From Halomonas dongshanensis (GTDB lineage Bacteria > Pseudomonadota > Gammaproteobacteria > Pseudomonadales > Halomonadaceae), in contig NZ_JAJISC010000009.1 of assembly GCF_024790395.1 (NCBI RefSeq), positions 62,001 through 126,000 of the forward strand: a stretch of DNA of 64,000 bases, written 5' to 3'. Below are positions 46,336 to 55,147 of the stretch, piece after piece. Both the position numbers and the translations under genes were made by a program. Position 1 is the stretch's first letter. Every line of letters begins with the position of its first letter. The notes under the pieces were generated by a model. It was not told where the DNA came from. It worked only from the letters and a program-made list of their open reading frames with translations, and searched no databases.

Positions 46336-48175
46336 CTTGATTTTTCTTCAGAGTCAACACCCAGTTATCAGGAGGTATTTCTTGACTCACTGTTCTCGGA
46401 TCCCTGATCAAGTAGCCTTTCAGCAGTCGGCTCTTGTTTGGCCCCTCGACGGAGACGTTATGGATATTCTGCCCCTGAGTTCTGATGTGTAACCCGAGCT
46501 TTTGGAAGCGCTTCTGTACTGTTTTCCACTGACCTTCGTCATTCAGAACTAACGTACTAAAGCGCTTAAATATTCCCGGACTGACGAGGAAGTAGGTTCT
46601 GTCCACGATGTGAACAGGTGCCTTTGTGTCATTGATAACGATTGAATGATCAGCTAGACCCGTCTTCAACCATTGCCAGAACTGTACACCGAGGTCCGAA
46701 CTATTATTAAAATCCTGACCAGCACTTGCAGCAGGATCCCTTTCACAACCTATCTCTAATTCAGATGAAGTTAAACTGTCATCAACAACATCCTTGTTAT
46801 TAATATCAAGTGAGCCAAGTGGGTCAGGGGTATCTGAAGGAGTAACTTCGGGGAATAGAGAAAGGATGTCATCGTCGAGCCCGTTGTTATCCGCGCCAGA
46901 GGCAGCTGCTGCCTGACGCGCTACCGGCCGCTTCTGGGCTGCGCAGGCTGGATTGATCGAGCTGACCTCACCTTTAATGACTGGCTGGCCACTCTCTGAA
47001 TCCATGCCTAGCCCAATATCAGAGTCAGTTTTCGGCTTGTCCCCCTCTGCCGTCCCAGCCCCCTGAATTGTCAGTTTTCCGCCGAATAGAGGGGGTTTTT
47101 CCTCTACTCCCCATATGAGGGTTGGAGGCACCTTGATCATGTTGAAGGACTGGTTCCAGTTGCCCTCCGAAACATCGCACTTCCAGACCGATTTTCCCTC
47201 ACTGACCTCTTCAATCAGTCCATGCGCCTGCAGCTCTCCATAGAGCCGATTGAGGTCAGCCGGAATGCTTTTGATTCCCTGCGCATATAGATGTGCCTTC
47301 AACTCATTGACCGCTCGAGGAGATACCAGCCATAGCGCCTCCTCTGTCAGCCATGCGACCCCGCCTTTCTGATTGAGTTTGAACTGCTCCTTGACCATGT
47401 ATCGCAGGCCCTCGGCCAGCTTCCGCTGAATAGATTCTACCGGGGCCGCAAGTGCCTGAACCGGATCACCTCCTAGAGCCTTAGCAACACTCGCACGATC
47501 TGCTTGGTGGATCAGCTCTGCGACGATCCCGCCTCGCTCGGTGTGCCCTGCGATGGTGTACATGAACAGCGCAAACAGTTTGGGCTGAGTCATCATCCAG
47601 TCGAGCACCTTCGCCCCAAGGACTCGTTCGCACAACAACGGATTGACTGCCGCGTGGAGATGATACTCCCGTCCCGATCGGTATCTGACGCGATAAGGCG
47701 AAGGAATGGAACCATGCCATAGCCTCCACTCCCGCCCATCCTCAAGATGAATTTCGACATCGACCAACGTCTTGGCGATATCGTGCATGAGCGCTCCGTG
47801 GATCACGGCGGCACTCCAAAGCTCACCTGCTGAACTTTGGTCTTCGGGTTTTGCGCCAGGAGGCAGGAGATGACGTTGACGCAGACGCAGTCCGTAGCAC
47901 GCCATCTCTAGGGCATGGTCTAGCATGCCACCTGGATAAGCATGGTGATGTGATTCTGATGCCGGCAGAAGCTGCACCAGCTCCGCATACCTTCTGATCG
48001 GCGCGAGCAGATACTCGTCAAAGACGCTCTGGGTCAACGACGTCGTGTCCCAAAGCATTTTGATCATCTGCTGGCGACGCGGAGTATCTAGTAGCTCCTT
48101 GCCAGAGGAAGGCTTCGTGAAGTCTGCTGACGGCTCTAACTTCAGGCTGGATCGCTGGAATAGGCGACGTAGCAT
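46310..48175 (-). CDS. traI: MobH-type relaxase (TraI_2 domain)
   Basis: A 621-aa conjugative relaxase. The TraI_2 domain covers about residues 30-330: LLDTPRRQQMIKMLWD, SHHHAYPGGMLDHALEM and a metal-dependent HD-like motif MHDIAKTLVDVEI, then AGHTERGGI. A linker of about 130 residues, rich in Asp/Ser/Gly, leads to a C-terminal TraI_2_C domain (FWQWLKTGLADHSIVINDTKAPVH ... GPNKSRLLKGYLI). It is expected to nick oriT and pilot the strand. The symbol follows common usage for this family. GC content is lower than the core. The integrase gene overlaps its 3' end. Confidence 0.88.
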   Translation of the reverse strand: MLRRLFQRSSLKLEPSADFTKPSSGKELLDTPRRQQMIKMLWDTTSLTQSVFDEYLLAPIRRYAELVQLLPASESHHHAYPGGMLDHALEMACYGLRLRQRHLLPPGAKPEDQSSAGELWSAAVIHGALMHDIAKTLVDVEIHLEDGREWRLWHGSIPSPYRVRYRSGREYHLHAAVNPLLCERVLGAKVLDWMMTQPKLFALFMYTIAGHTERGGIVAELIHQADRASVAKALGGDPVQALAAPVESIQRKLAEGLRYMVKEQFKLNQKGGVAWLTEEALWLVSPRAVNELKAHLYAQGIKSIPADLNRLYGELQAHGLIEEVSEGKSVWKCDVSEGNWNQSFNMIKVPPTLIWGVEEKPPLFGGKLTIQGAGTAEGDKPKTDSDIGLGMDSESGQPVIKGEVSSINPACAAQKRPVARQAAAASGADNNGLDDDILSLFPEVTPSDTPDPLGSLDINNKDVVDDSLTSSELEIGCERDPAASAGQDFNNSSDLGVQFWQWLKTGLADHSIVINDTKAPVHIVDRTYFLVSPGIFKRFSTLVLNDEGQWKTVQKRFQKLGLHIRTQGQNIHNVSVEGPNKSRLLKGYLIRDPRTVSQEIPPDNWVLTLKKNQGDKEEVDE

Positions 48176-48360
48176 CTGTGGTTCCTGTTGTGTTTCGCAA
48201 CAAACAGGTGTGACACGACATGAGGAACTGGTGAAGCGGGAATGTTAAGTTGTGTGGCTTGGCTTTCTTGGCTTTTGAAGGGCTGCTTATGTTCAAGACT
48301 AACCATGCTAGATGGTGAAACGTTGAAAAATTCATTTGCCCATTCAGGACCACCCCAAAA

Positions 48361-48376
48361 CACTGTATAAATACAC
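48361..48376. promoter_or_regulatory. LexA-like box between relaxase and small ORF
   Basis: CACTGTATAAATACACAC resembles CTGT-N8-ACAG, with the final G replaced by C. It is 21 nt before a small ORF and in the promoter region of the relaxase gene. SOS control of element transfer is common, but this match is imperfect. Confidence 0.35.
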
Positions 48377-48396
48377 ACAACAGGGAGCTATGCATC

Positions 48397-48543
48397 ATGC
48401 GCAACATCATCCAACCGTTGCGACATATTAAAGAGCAAGCCAGGACCGACGACGGCGACTCACTGCTTTTGGACGTCTACCGGGCGATCGATTTGATGCA
48501 TACGTTTTTCCAAGCTGATCTAAGCTTGACGAGGCGAACCTAA
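48397..48543 (+). CDS. small ORF of 48 aa, possibly truncated
   Basis: Encodes MRNIIQPLRHIKEQARTDDG and 28 further residues, ending LSLTRRT. GGGAG lies 9 nt before the ATG, better than for a 13-codon His-rich ORF that starts 7 nt earlier. The protein is charged, helical in character and not recognised. Its 3' end lies inside the last codons of the cargo operon on the other strand, so the gene may have been cut when that operon was inserted. Alternatively it is a genuine small protein of the element. Confidence 0.4.
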   Translation: MRNIIQPLRHIKEQARTDDGDSLLLDVYRAIDLMHTFFQADLSLTRRT

Positions 48544-49830
48544 GAGATCCGACAGCACCTGTTCCCGTGCCACTTCTGGTTGTCGAGACAGCCGAACCAA
48601 TGCACATGCGGCTCGCCTTGCAAGACTGCGTGCCAACACTCTTTGCTTCGTTGAGATGCATTGAACCCCAGACCGCCCATGAATGAATGCGCTCCTCAAA
48701 TCGAACAGATTCATATAGTCCCGCTCTGCCTTCCCTTCCCCAACCGCGGCACGTAGGCGGACTGCGACGCGCTGGGTCGCAGATAGTCTGGGACAGGGAT
48801 CAGTATTAGGTCGCAACTTTCGCTTGTAGTCGCTCTCCAAGCCCAATGCCGCCTCAATGACCGTCAGGTGGGCAATGAATTCGTCGATGCCACTGGCGAG
48901 AAACGCTCGCACGAGAAAATGCACCACCGGGGTTTCGAACAGGGAAGTCGCGCGAGCAGCCTGAACTTGCTTCCATGCGGTGTCGTTCACCCATTGCAGT
49001 CCCTCTGTAGCAGCATTATCGAGGGGGAGAACAATGGGACGCTCGATTTCTATTACCTCGCCCCTATTATCCGTGTAGGTGCGAGGTTCGTAAGACAGGG
49101 TTTCTGCGCTAGGCGGGCGAGTGGGCGATACGAACAAATCATCGTCCAGCGTGTATATCCATGGAACGCGGAACCCGCGCCAATCGACCTCGTTCAATGT
49201 GGACCAATCCTCCCATGGAGCGAGAAGAAGGAAAAAAAGCGCATCCTCTACAGCCTGGGGAAACCGGCCACGATGCGGCTCAATCTCACCAAGATCGCGA
49301 GAGATGTCCATGTCCAAGAACGGGAATGCCCGCGCTTCCGGGTTAGTTCGAACAGGGACCTCTTCCTCGACGACTAGCCATTGGAACTCGGACAGACGCT
49401 CCGCGCCCGAAGTCAACGTAGGGAAATAACGGCTCAGCCTGGGCCAGTCGAAAAGATCGTATAGTTGTGCTGCGCTGAACCTCGCAACGCGCGCCTGGCC
49501 GAACGTCATTAAAGGCAGGTCGTCGGCAAGATCGAGAGGACAGAGATGGCGCCTAGTGATGGAACTGCGAGAGAAGGCTTTCACCAGCATATCTGCCACT
49601 GTCGGCAAGTCGAGAGCCTGCACCCTGTGGCCGGCAGGCAAACCACATGGCAGACCAAGGGATCTGAGTGCGTTGCTCAATGCAAAGGTTGCCGTATTGC
49701 CAGTGCGTTGCGCTATCAATTTGCTCAACGATATGAATTCGGGTGCCGACAACAAATTGTCGGGACCTGGTGGAGGAATCCGCCACAGGGCTCCCAACTT
49801 GGCGAGAAGTTCCTCGTCCACCGATATCAT
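48520..49830 (-). CDS. HEPN-domain protein, candidate defence effector
   Basis: A 436-aa protein without an assigned whole-length family. Near the C-terminus, NLFDLRSAFIHGRSG (about residue 382) matches the ApeA-like HEPN motif, with the RxxxxH catalytic pair of HEPN ribonucleases. Upstream is a mixed domain including FLDMDISRDLGEIE and EDALFFLLLAPWEDW. The ATG at 49830 overlaps the preceding stop (ATGA), replacing a longer, less likely start at 49920. It is the last gene of a three-gene operon. ApeA-type HEPN proteins act in abortive anti-phage defence, so a similar role is inferred, not shown. Confidence 0.65.
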   Translation of the reverse strand: MISVDEELLAKLGALWRIPPPGPDNLLSAPEFISLSKLIAQRTGNTATFALSNALRSLGLPCGLPAGHRVQALDLPTVADMLVKAFSRSSITRRHLCPLDLADDLPLMTFGQARVARFSAAQLYDLFDWPRLSRYFPTLTSGAERLSEFQWLVVEEEVPVRTNPEARAFPFLDMDISRDLGEIEPHRGRFPQAVEDALFFLLLAPWEDWSTLNEVDWRGFRVPWIYTLDDDLFVSPTRPPSAETLSYEPRTYTDNRGEVIEIERPIVLPLDNAATEGLQWVNDTAWKQVQAARATSLFETPVVHFLVRAFLASGIDEFIAHLTVIEAALGLESDYKRKLRPNTDPCPRLSATQRVAVRLRAAVGEGKAERDYMNLFDLRSAFIHGRSGVQCISTKQRVLARSLARRAACALVRLSRQPEVAREQVLSDLLGSPRQA

Positions 49831-50561
49831 CGACGCAGCCTCCTCATGCCAGCCACCGGCTGCCATGATCGCTGTGTACGCTCCTGCGCAAGCCTTGCCT
49901 CGAGGCTCGGGTGCTTGCATTCGATGCTCTCATTGTAGATGTACTCCGCATCGCCCCAGAAGGTAACGATTGCCGCACAGAACAATCGAAGTCGATCCAA
50001 AGGAATGTCCATCAATTCGACGGACGGAGCCACCGCTGTGACTTGATTCGCATCGGCCGGGGGCAAAAGGTAATCTGGCCACAGTTCGGGGCAATGTCTG
50101 GCCAATTCGGTTGCAGAGGGCCCATCGCCATGTCGGCATGCGTTACCCAGCAGGTGTAACTTGTCCAACTCGGAGAAACTGGGGAACGCCTCAAGCTCTA
50201 TGTCGCGAAGTTCAATGAACAACTCGCGGAGCCTGCGCCAGTTTGCCTTCTCTGCCTTTTCTTCCAAGCCTTTGTGCGGACGCAAAGCCGAAGCACATCC
50301 ACGCAGGTAACCACGTAGCTGACGCTCCCAGATCGACTGGATGGAAAGGGCAAAGGCCATCTTAGTTTCGCGAAGCATGTCTCCTGTATCGGAAAGGGCA
50401 AGCGCGGTAATAGGCTCATCGCTGCGACTGAGTATGTGCATCTTTTCTTCGAGTGCCTGTATCGATGGCACGATGACATCATCAAGAAATGACTGAACGC
50501 TGATCCCATGCATCGCCGTAGCGACATCGGCGTAACAGTTCTGCCATCGAAAAATAGTCAC
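49827..50561 (-). CDS. unknown protein with HEPN-like motif, cargo operon gene 2
   Basis: A 244-aa helical protein. IWERQLRGYLRG and the stretch KLHLLGNACRHGDGPSA (about residue 135) recall HEPN-type helices with a conserved RH and following glycines, but the fit to RxxxxH is poor. Acidic LELEAFPSFSEL precedes it. Its start overlaps gene 1 by 4 nt and its stop overlaps gene 3 by 4 nt, so the three are produced together. It may be a partner or inhibitor of the ApeA-like protein. Function unknown. Confidence 0.6.
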   Translation of the reverse strand: MTIFRWQNCYADVATAMHGISVQSFLDDVIVPSIQALEEKMHILSRSDEPITALALSDTGDMLRETKMAFALSIQSIWERQLRGYLRGCASALRPHKGLEEKAEKANWRRLRELFIELRDIELEAFPSFSELDKLHLLGNACRHGDGPSATELARHCPELWPDYLLPPADANQVTAVAPSVELMDIPLDRLRLFCAAIVTFWGDAEYIYNESIECKHPSLEARLAQERTQRSWQPVAGMRRLRR

Positions 50562-50833
50562 GTCTTTTCTCCAAGCCGATGCTCAACGATGAAGCAGCAG
50601 TAGGCGAAATTGATCAATTCCCGCACAAGTTCAAGAAGTCCTGCGTATGGTAGACCATCTAATGTATCCCCATCCGCCATCTTGTGTATTAGTACGGTAC
50701 TACACCTTACCTGCTGAGGAACTAGGGCCTCGCACATTTCGACTAGATGTGCCAGAGGCTGTGCCGCATCGACTGAGGATTTGGTGAGCTTGATTTTTGC
50801 CGCATTGATTCCTCGGAAAGCCTCAGCTTCCAA
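50558..50833 (-). CDS. small unknown protein, cargo operon gene 1
   Basis: A 91-aa protein with no recognised domain (LAHLVEMCEALVPQQVRC, YAGLLELVRELINFAYCCFIVEHRLG, helical). No ATG is available; the start is a TTG at 50833 after GAGCGG, or an upstream non-ATG codon, so the start is uncertain. It overlaps gene 2 by 4 nt. A small first gene could encode an antitoxin or regulatory subunit. Confidence 0.5.
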   Translation of the reverse strand: MEAEAFRGINAAKIKLTKSSVDAAQPLAHLVEMCEALVPQQVRCSTVLIHKMADGDTLDGLPYAGLLELVRELINFAYCCFIVEHRLGEKT

Positions 50834-50918
50834 AATACCGCTCGGAGCTATGCGCGCGCAATTCGGTTTAGGTTTCAGAAAGCACAGGCATACACTTAGC
50901 CATCTCGAGCGACTGATA

Positions 50919-50933
50919 CATATAACTTATATG
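50919..50933. promoter_or_regulatory. perfect palindrome upstream of the cargo operon
   Basis: CATATAA-C-TTATATG, 7-bp arms around one base, 86 nt before the first gene. The site is AT-rich and includes -10-like sequence, as expected for an operator that represses the operon. Confidence 0.55.
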
Positions 50934-50978
50934 ACTTGGGCAACGTTCAGAAAAATGCGGCACAGAAGTCATTATGAA

Positions 50979-51003
50979 ATGAAAACCCCTCCAAAGAGGG
51001 GTT
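50979..51003 (-). terminator. terminator after the helicase gene
   Basis: AACCCCTC / GAGGGGTT with a 4-nt loop; on the minus strand it is followed by TTTTCATTTC. It ends the backbone operon 17 nt after the helicase stop and separates it from the cargo operon. Confidence 0.8.
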
Positions 51004-51019
51004 GGGGTGAACCTGATCA

Positions 51020-53245
51020 TCACGCGACCAGCTGACGGGCCAGTTCCATTTCCACAGACTCGCCATCGCAGTTGAGCGCATCGAGCCCTGACTCAGGGAT
51101 GTCTCCGGACGTGCTCTGTGCCACGGCGATCTTGGCTGCCATCAGCCGCAAACAGGCGATCTGTGACGTCTGGGCGTAGCCGAAGAACAGCACACGCACC
51201 GCTCGGTGCTGACCAATACGCCAGGAACGTCGCGCCGCCTGCTGCAGCGTGTAGACGTTCCAGCCAGTCTGCATGAACGCGATCGTCGGGAAGTCGAGAA
51301 GATCCAGCCCGGTCTTCACCAGCTCCGGGTTGGTGATCAGTACATCGATCCCCTTCTCGACCTGATCCGCGATCCAGTCCTCTCGCCGACTGGTATCGAC
51401 GCTCGAGCGCAACACGGCCACTTTGAGGCCCTCCTGCTCTAGTACGCGCTTCAGGCGACTCGTGGTGTCGCGCTTGCCGGTGTAGGTTGAGTAGACCAGC
51501 ACATTGCGGCCCTGGGCCTTCTCCGACCGGCATAGCTCGACCAGCTCGTCCTCCTTCGGCATCGTCGACGCTTCGTCGAAAATCGACTTGGTGAAACTGA
51601 TCAGCTCCCGCGAACGCGGGTGCTTGACCGCTTCCGGTCGAAAACAGCAGTCAGGCCACGCCAGCAGCACATTGAGCACCACACCCAGAAGCGTGGTGTC
51701 CTTGTGTGCCAGCGCTTCCCGCAGCGCCTTTGTCAGCTCTCCAGAGAGCTTGTCGTAGGCACTGGCCTGAGCAGATGACATCGGGACTTCAACGAACTCC
51801 TCGTCATACGGCGGCAGCACATCGCCGCCGATGTCCTTGAGCTTGAGGAAGACCGTGAAGGGCAGCACGTAGCGCAGGATGCCCTTGGGGCCAAACCCAG
51901 GTGCCTTCACCGTCCGCACCGAGGTTTTCCGCCCCTTCGCCGTCTTGTGCCCAACGCCCTCACGCTCCGAGTAGATGTCCTTGAGGACACCGTGCTCGCG
52001 CATGAAGGCCATGGACGCCGCCCCCAGTGAATTGCGCTGGGGACGATAGCCGTCTTCGATCATCACTGGTGTCAGGATCCGGAAGAGCAGATAGAACAGG
52101 TCGTCGGCGTAGCCGCCCATCAGCGTGCCAGTCAACAAAAGCGTCTTGCGTGCCTTCGCTGCCAGTACACCCATGGCCTGGCCCTGGGCCGACCCCGCAT
52201 TCTTGTACTCATGTCCCTCGTCGACGATCAGCAGGTCGAAGAATTGGTCCGGCAGATAGCGCTTTATGAATTCGCTCGGCTGGAAACCGCCTTCACCGAA
52301 GCCGAACTCAATGTTGGCCATCGCCCGCTCCATCCTCGTCGCCTGTCGATCGTTGAACACCAGGTCGCCGTTCTCGTCCATCAGGTTGATGAACTCGTGC
52401 ACGTTGTCGGCCAGCATCGACGAGAGAAATCCCTCGCCAAACTGGTCGATCAGCTTCTCGGACGTCACCTTGCCGATGGTGGGAATGCGCTGCAGCGCCT
52501 TGAGTACCGAACGACGGCGGGCACCCCCTTCGGGCTGCCGCTGTCGTATGAGTGTCCAGAGCAGGCCACCGCATCCCGCGCACGCCTGCTGACGCTCGGT
52601 CTGCTGGAACGATTCGAACCGGATCGGCTCATTGTCGTTGTCGAGGATCATGCGGCCGCAATCCGGACACGCCGCGAAGCGGCCGGACAGCGTGCGCCTG
52701 GGGGTAGCCACCGGCGCCCAGTGAAATCCCATCCGCATCCGCACGCGCCCCAACACGAAGAACTCCGGCCGACCATCGTCTGGCTGCCCCAACTGCTCGC
52801 GCAGCTTGAGTAATTTCGCCAGCGTATCCGGTCCATTGAGCACCCAGACCCGAGCTTCGGGCACCGTCTCGAGGATCTCTCGCCGCCACTTGTAGACCAG
52901 GTGCGGTGGAGACACGATCAGCGATCGACGATAGCCCTCGTTCGCCATCACGGCGGCGACGGCGATCGCCATCATCGTTTTGCCTGTCCCCATCTCGGCG
53001 TTGATCACGCCGGCACGTTCGTTCTGATCCAGCAGCAGGGCGCAGATCGCGTGAACGACGTCTGCCTGTGCCGGGAACGGTTGGCGTGCCAACGCGTTCA
53101 TCACCGCCTGTCGCGCCGGATCCCCGCGACCGTCATAGACCGGGGGATGGGTGTGGTTGAGCGTATCCAGAAGCCCGTCGCCGAACTCATCGATGAAATC
53201 GTTGAGAGCAATGACGTTATCCGGTGCTGTGCAGGGCATGTTCAT
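51020..53245 (-). CDS. SNF2-like DEAD/DEAH helicase
   Basis: A 741-aa superfamily 2 ATPase. Walker A is AEMGTGKTMMA (about residue 82), Walker B is LIVDEGHEYKN, and the C-terminal helicase half has VYSTYTGKRDTTSRLK, LITNPELVKTGLDLLDFPT and QAARRSWRIGQHRAV (motif VI, QxxRRxxRxGQ). A Cys4 zinc ribbon (CPDCGR ... CAGCGG) is inserted between the ATPase motifs, around residue 205-245. Backbone genes like this are common in mobile islands, but their role in transfer or replication is not established. The ATG at 53245 is preferred because GGAGACGG lies upstream. A structured leader precedes it. Confidence 0.88.
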   Translation of the reverse strand: MNMPCTAPDNVIALNDFIDEFGDGLLDTLNHTHPPVYDGRGDPARQAVMNALARQPFPAQADVVHAICALLLDQNERAGVINAEMGTGKTMMAIAVAAVMANEGYRRSLIVSPPHLVYKWRREILETVPEARVWVLNGPDTLAKLLKLREQLGQPDDGRPEFFVLGRVRMRMGFHWAPVATPRRTLSGRFAACPDCGRMILDNDNEPIRFESFQQTERQQACAGCGGLLWTLIRQRQPEGGARRRSVLKALQRIPTIGKVTSEKLIDQFGEGFLSSMLADNVHEFINLMDENGDLVFNDRQATRMERAMANIEFGFGEGGFQPSEFIKRYLPDQFFDLLIVDEGHEYKNAGSAQGQAMGVLAAKARKTLLLTGTLMGGYADDLFYLLFRILTPVMIEDGYRPQRNSLGAASMAFMREHGVLKDIYSEREGVGHKTAKGRKTSVRTVKAPGFGPKGILRYVLPFTVFLKLKDIGGDVLPPYDEEFVEVPMSSAQASAYDKLSGELTKALREALAHKDTTLLGVVLNVLLAWPDCCFRPEAVKHPRSRELISFTKSIFDEASTMPKEDELVELCRSEKAQGRNVLVYSTYTGKRDTTSRLKRVLEQEGLKVAVLRSSVDTSRREDWIADQVEKGIDVLITNPELVKTGLDLLDFPTIAFMQTGWNVYTLQQAARRSWRIGQHRAVRVLFFGYAQTSQIACLRLMAAKIAVAQSTSGDIPESGLDALNCDGESVEMELARQLVA

Positions 53246-53263
53246 ATCCGTCTCCAATGAAAA

Positions 53264-53305
53264 CGGGCAGAACACGCCCCTACGGGCGAAGTTCTGCCCG
53301 TAGGG
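53264..53305 (-). promoter_or_regulatory. structured leader A, upstream of the helicase gene
   Basis: In RNA order: CCCTACGGGC (53305-53296) can pair with GCCCGTAGGG (53287-53278), 10 bp; its overlapping segment CGGGCAGAAC (53300-53291) can instead pair with GTTCTGCCCG (53273-53264), 10 bp. The two pairings exclude each other unless only the outer 5 bp of the first remain, giving a pseudoknot. The last segment ends 18 nt before the ATG. Confidence 0.65.
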
Positions 53306-53308
53306 TTG

Positions 53309-53327
53309 GCACGCTCCATGAGCGTGC
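53309..53327 (-). terminator. hairpin after the methyltransferase gene
   Basis: GCACGCTC / GAGCGTGC, 8 bp, 3-nt loop, 8 nt past the stop. It has no T-tract, so it may be an mRNA processing stem rather than a terminator. Confidence 0.45.
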
Positions 53328-53334
53328 GTGGTGG

Positions 53335-54513
53335 TTATGCCGTCTCGGCATCCGAGTCGGTCGGTTCAGGTTGTGCCGGTGTGTCATGCGCCGACGTCGA
53401 GGTGATCTTGAACAGTCGCCCCTTGTCGGGAGAGCCCGGGGTCACGTCCCAGGCCATGATGGCTGGCACGAAACGATCGGTCAGAATGCGACGCTCGCTG
53501 ACGTTGCCATCGGCGTCTTCGCTGAATTCGACCTTCGAGGACTTCTCCTTGAAAGTATCGCCCTTCACGATCAGCTGACGCCCCGATCGCGAGGTCACGA
53601 TGCCTGACATTCCTCCGGCTGCCAGTGACAGCGCGAGGTGCCAGCTCGACAGCCGACGCAGCGGACGTCGCTGCGTGGCCCCATCGGTCCAGAACGCGAG
53701 GTTGAAGTCGGGCCATAGCCCGCCCAACTGATCGATTTCCTGCCCCAGTTGCTCGGGTTCCAGCGACATGCGGTAGCAGTGAGGTGTGTTACCGATCGCC
53801 GGCGGCACGTCATACAGACCATCACACCAGATCTCGGGCAGCGGCTCGGGCTTGAATTCTCCCAGTCCGATTTGCTGCAACATCTTCCTGTTGGGTTTGG
53901 TCCTGTCGTTGGCCAGTAGTGCATTGCGCTTCGTGCGAACGCCGAAGACGACGACCTGCTTGAAGGTATCGACCGCGGCCTCGAACGCCGTGACGCGATC
54001 AAAGTGTTGGCTGACCCAGCTAGACAGCTCATCGTCGAAGACGTAGTGCGGCACGATCATCACCAGGATCCCGCCGTACTGCAGTAGGTGAACACAGCGC
54101 TGGTAGAACAGCTTTTCCAGACGCTGCCTACCTTTGCCCGCGTATCCCTTGCTCCCGCCGGTCTCGCTGACGAGATCGCCATAGGGTGGATTGAAGAACA
54201 TCATGCCAAACGAGCGCGGCGATATGACGGTATCCATCAGATCCGACTGGATGCCGACGTCGACCAAGCCCTGCATGTGACGCGCTCGCTCGAGATCGTA
54301 CTCGATACCGTAGACATCGGTTCGCTCCCGGCCCAGCCGATGGGCGCTTTCAAGGATCGCGTGGCCTTCGCCGGCGCACGGATCCAGAATGCGCACCCGC
54401 TGGTCATGCGAAGTGCCTACGGCCTGGAGAACACGTTCGATCGTGACCTCGTCGGTCGGGTAGTAGCCGTTCTTGGCGAAGTTGCGCGCCAGGCGTGGAA
54501 ACATCAGAGCCAT
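53335..54513 (-). CDS. class I DNA methyltransferase, mobile-element type
   Basis: A 392-aa SAM-dependent methyltransferase. RILDPCAGEGHAILE is motif I for SAM binding, YGIEYDLERARHMQ motif II, and MMFFNPPYGDL the NPPY catalytic motif IV typical of N6-adenine methylases. The C-terminal half (from about 200) is specific to island proteins of the DUF6094 type. An orphan methylase of this kind may protect the element from restriction. The start at 54513 is chosen for the conserved MALMFPRLARNFAKNGYYPTDE opening; the longer ORF lies in the upstream gene. Gap of 16 nt to that gene. Confidence 0.85.
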   Translation of the reverse strand: MALMFPRLARNFAKNGYYPTDEVTIERVLQAVGTSHDQRVRILDPCAGEGHAILESAHRLGRERTDVYGIEYDLERARHMQGLVDVGIQSDLMDTVISPRSFGMMFFNPPYGDLVSETGGSKGYAGKGRQRLEKLFYQRCVHLLQYGGILVMIVPHYVFDDELSSWVSQHFDRVTAFEAAVDTFKQVVVFGVRTKRNALLANDRTKPNRKMLQQIGLGEFKPEPLPEIWCDGLYDVPPAIGNTPHCYRMSLEPEQLGQEIDQLGGLWPDFNLAFWTDGATQRRPLRRLSSWHLALSLAAGGMSGIVTSRSGRQLIVKGDTFKEKSSKVEFSEDADGNVSERRILTDRFVPAIMAWDVTPGSPDKGRLFKITSTSAHDTPAQPEPTDSDAETA

Positions 54514-54529
54514 GGTGGCCCTCCCAGGT

Positions 54530-55126
54530 TCATTGCATGGCGAGATCGCCGGAGTGGATGAGTTGACCGATGGCGTCCTGGACGCTGGCCAGCGAGAGAT
54601 CGATCCAGACGCCGGATAAGCGCTCGGACGTCCGGTCGAGCATGCGGATCGCCCCGTGCTCGAGGAGCAACTGGATGACCGTGGGTCGCCAGGGATCCAG
54701 CAACGGAAACGCAGCGAGATCTCGCAGACGTGACCAGAGCATCGCGCTCTTGTCCTGTCGCGAGTCACATTCGTTGAAGATCGCGTAGCACTGACGATTG
54801 GCGCGATCCGGATCCTGACAGCGTTGATCGAACAGCCAGAGGTTCAGCAGGCTGCCGAACCGCGTCTGCCGATAGGTCCGCGTCGTGCGTTTGGCCAGGC
54901 GTTCACGATCCAGCTGTAGAGCGACTGACTGACCGTCTCGCTGGAGCGTGACACCCGTCCAGCCGCCTTCGGCGATGGGCAGGGTCAGCTTGGCCATCAG
55001 TTCGTGAATGGCGGTATCCCGCCCCCACAGGGACAGAAAGACCGCGCGGTCGCCATCGGCGACATAGCTATCCAGAAAAAGCTCTGGCGCCTCCTCGAGA
55101 CGCCAGAGCGGGGTTGCAGGTGACAT
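54530..55126 (-). CDS. hypothetical protein of mobile element backbone
   Basis: A 198-aa protein that I do not recognise. Visible features are WRLEEAPELFLDSYVADGDRAVFLSLWGRD, a basic middle RERLAKRTTRTYRQTRFGS and an Asp/Leu-rich end DAIGQLIHSGDL. It sits between the methyltransferase and a 92-aa gene, all on one strand, so it is part of the element backbone. Leader G lies directly upstream, its last segment 21 nt from the ATG. Confidence 0.7.
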   Translation of the reverse strand: MSPATPLWRLEEAPELFLDSYVADGDRAVFLSLWGRDTAIHELMAKLTLPIAEGGWTGVTLQRDGQSVALQLDRERLAKRTTRTYRQTRFGSLLNLWLFDQRCQDPDRANRQCYAIFNECDSRQDKSAMLWSRLRDLAAFPLLDPWRPTVIQLLLEHGAIRMLDRTSERLSGVWIDLSLASVQDAIGQLIHSGDLAMQ

Positions 55127-55147
55127 GCTGTCTCCATCGACAAGGAT

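Noticed and set aside
53264-53305. The leaders read as ordinary intrinsic terminators
   Set aside because: Only A and B have a short T-run after the last arm, and all six lie 18-26 nt before start codons rather than after stops. A real T-tailed terminator (56718-56739) sits separately upstream of leader E.
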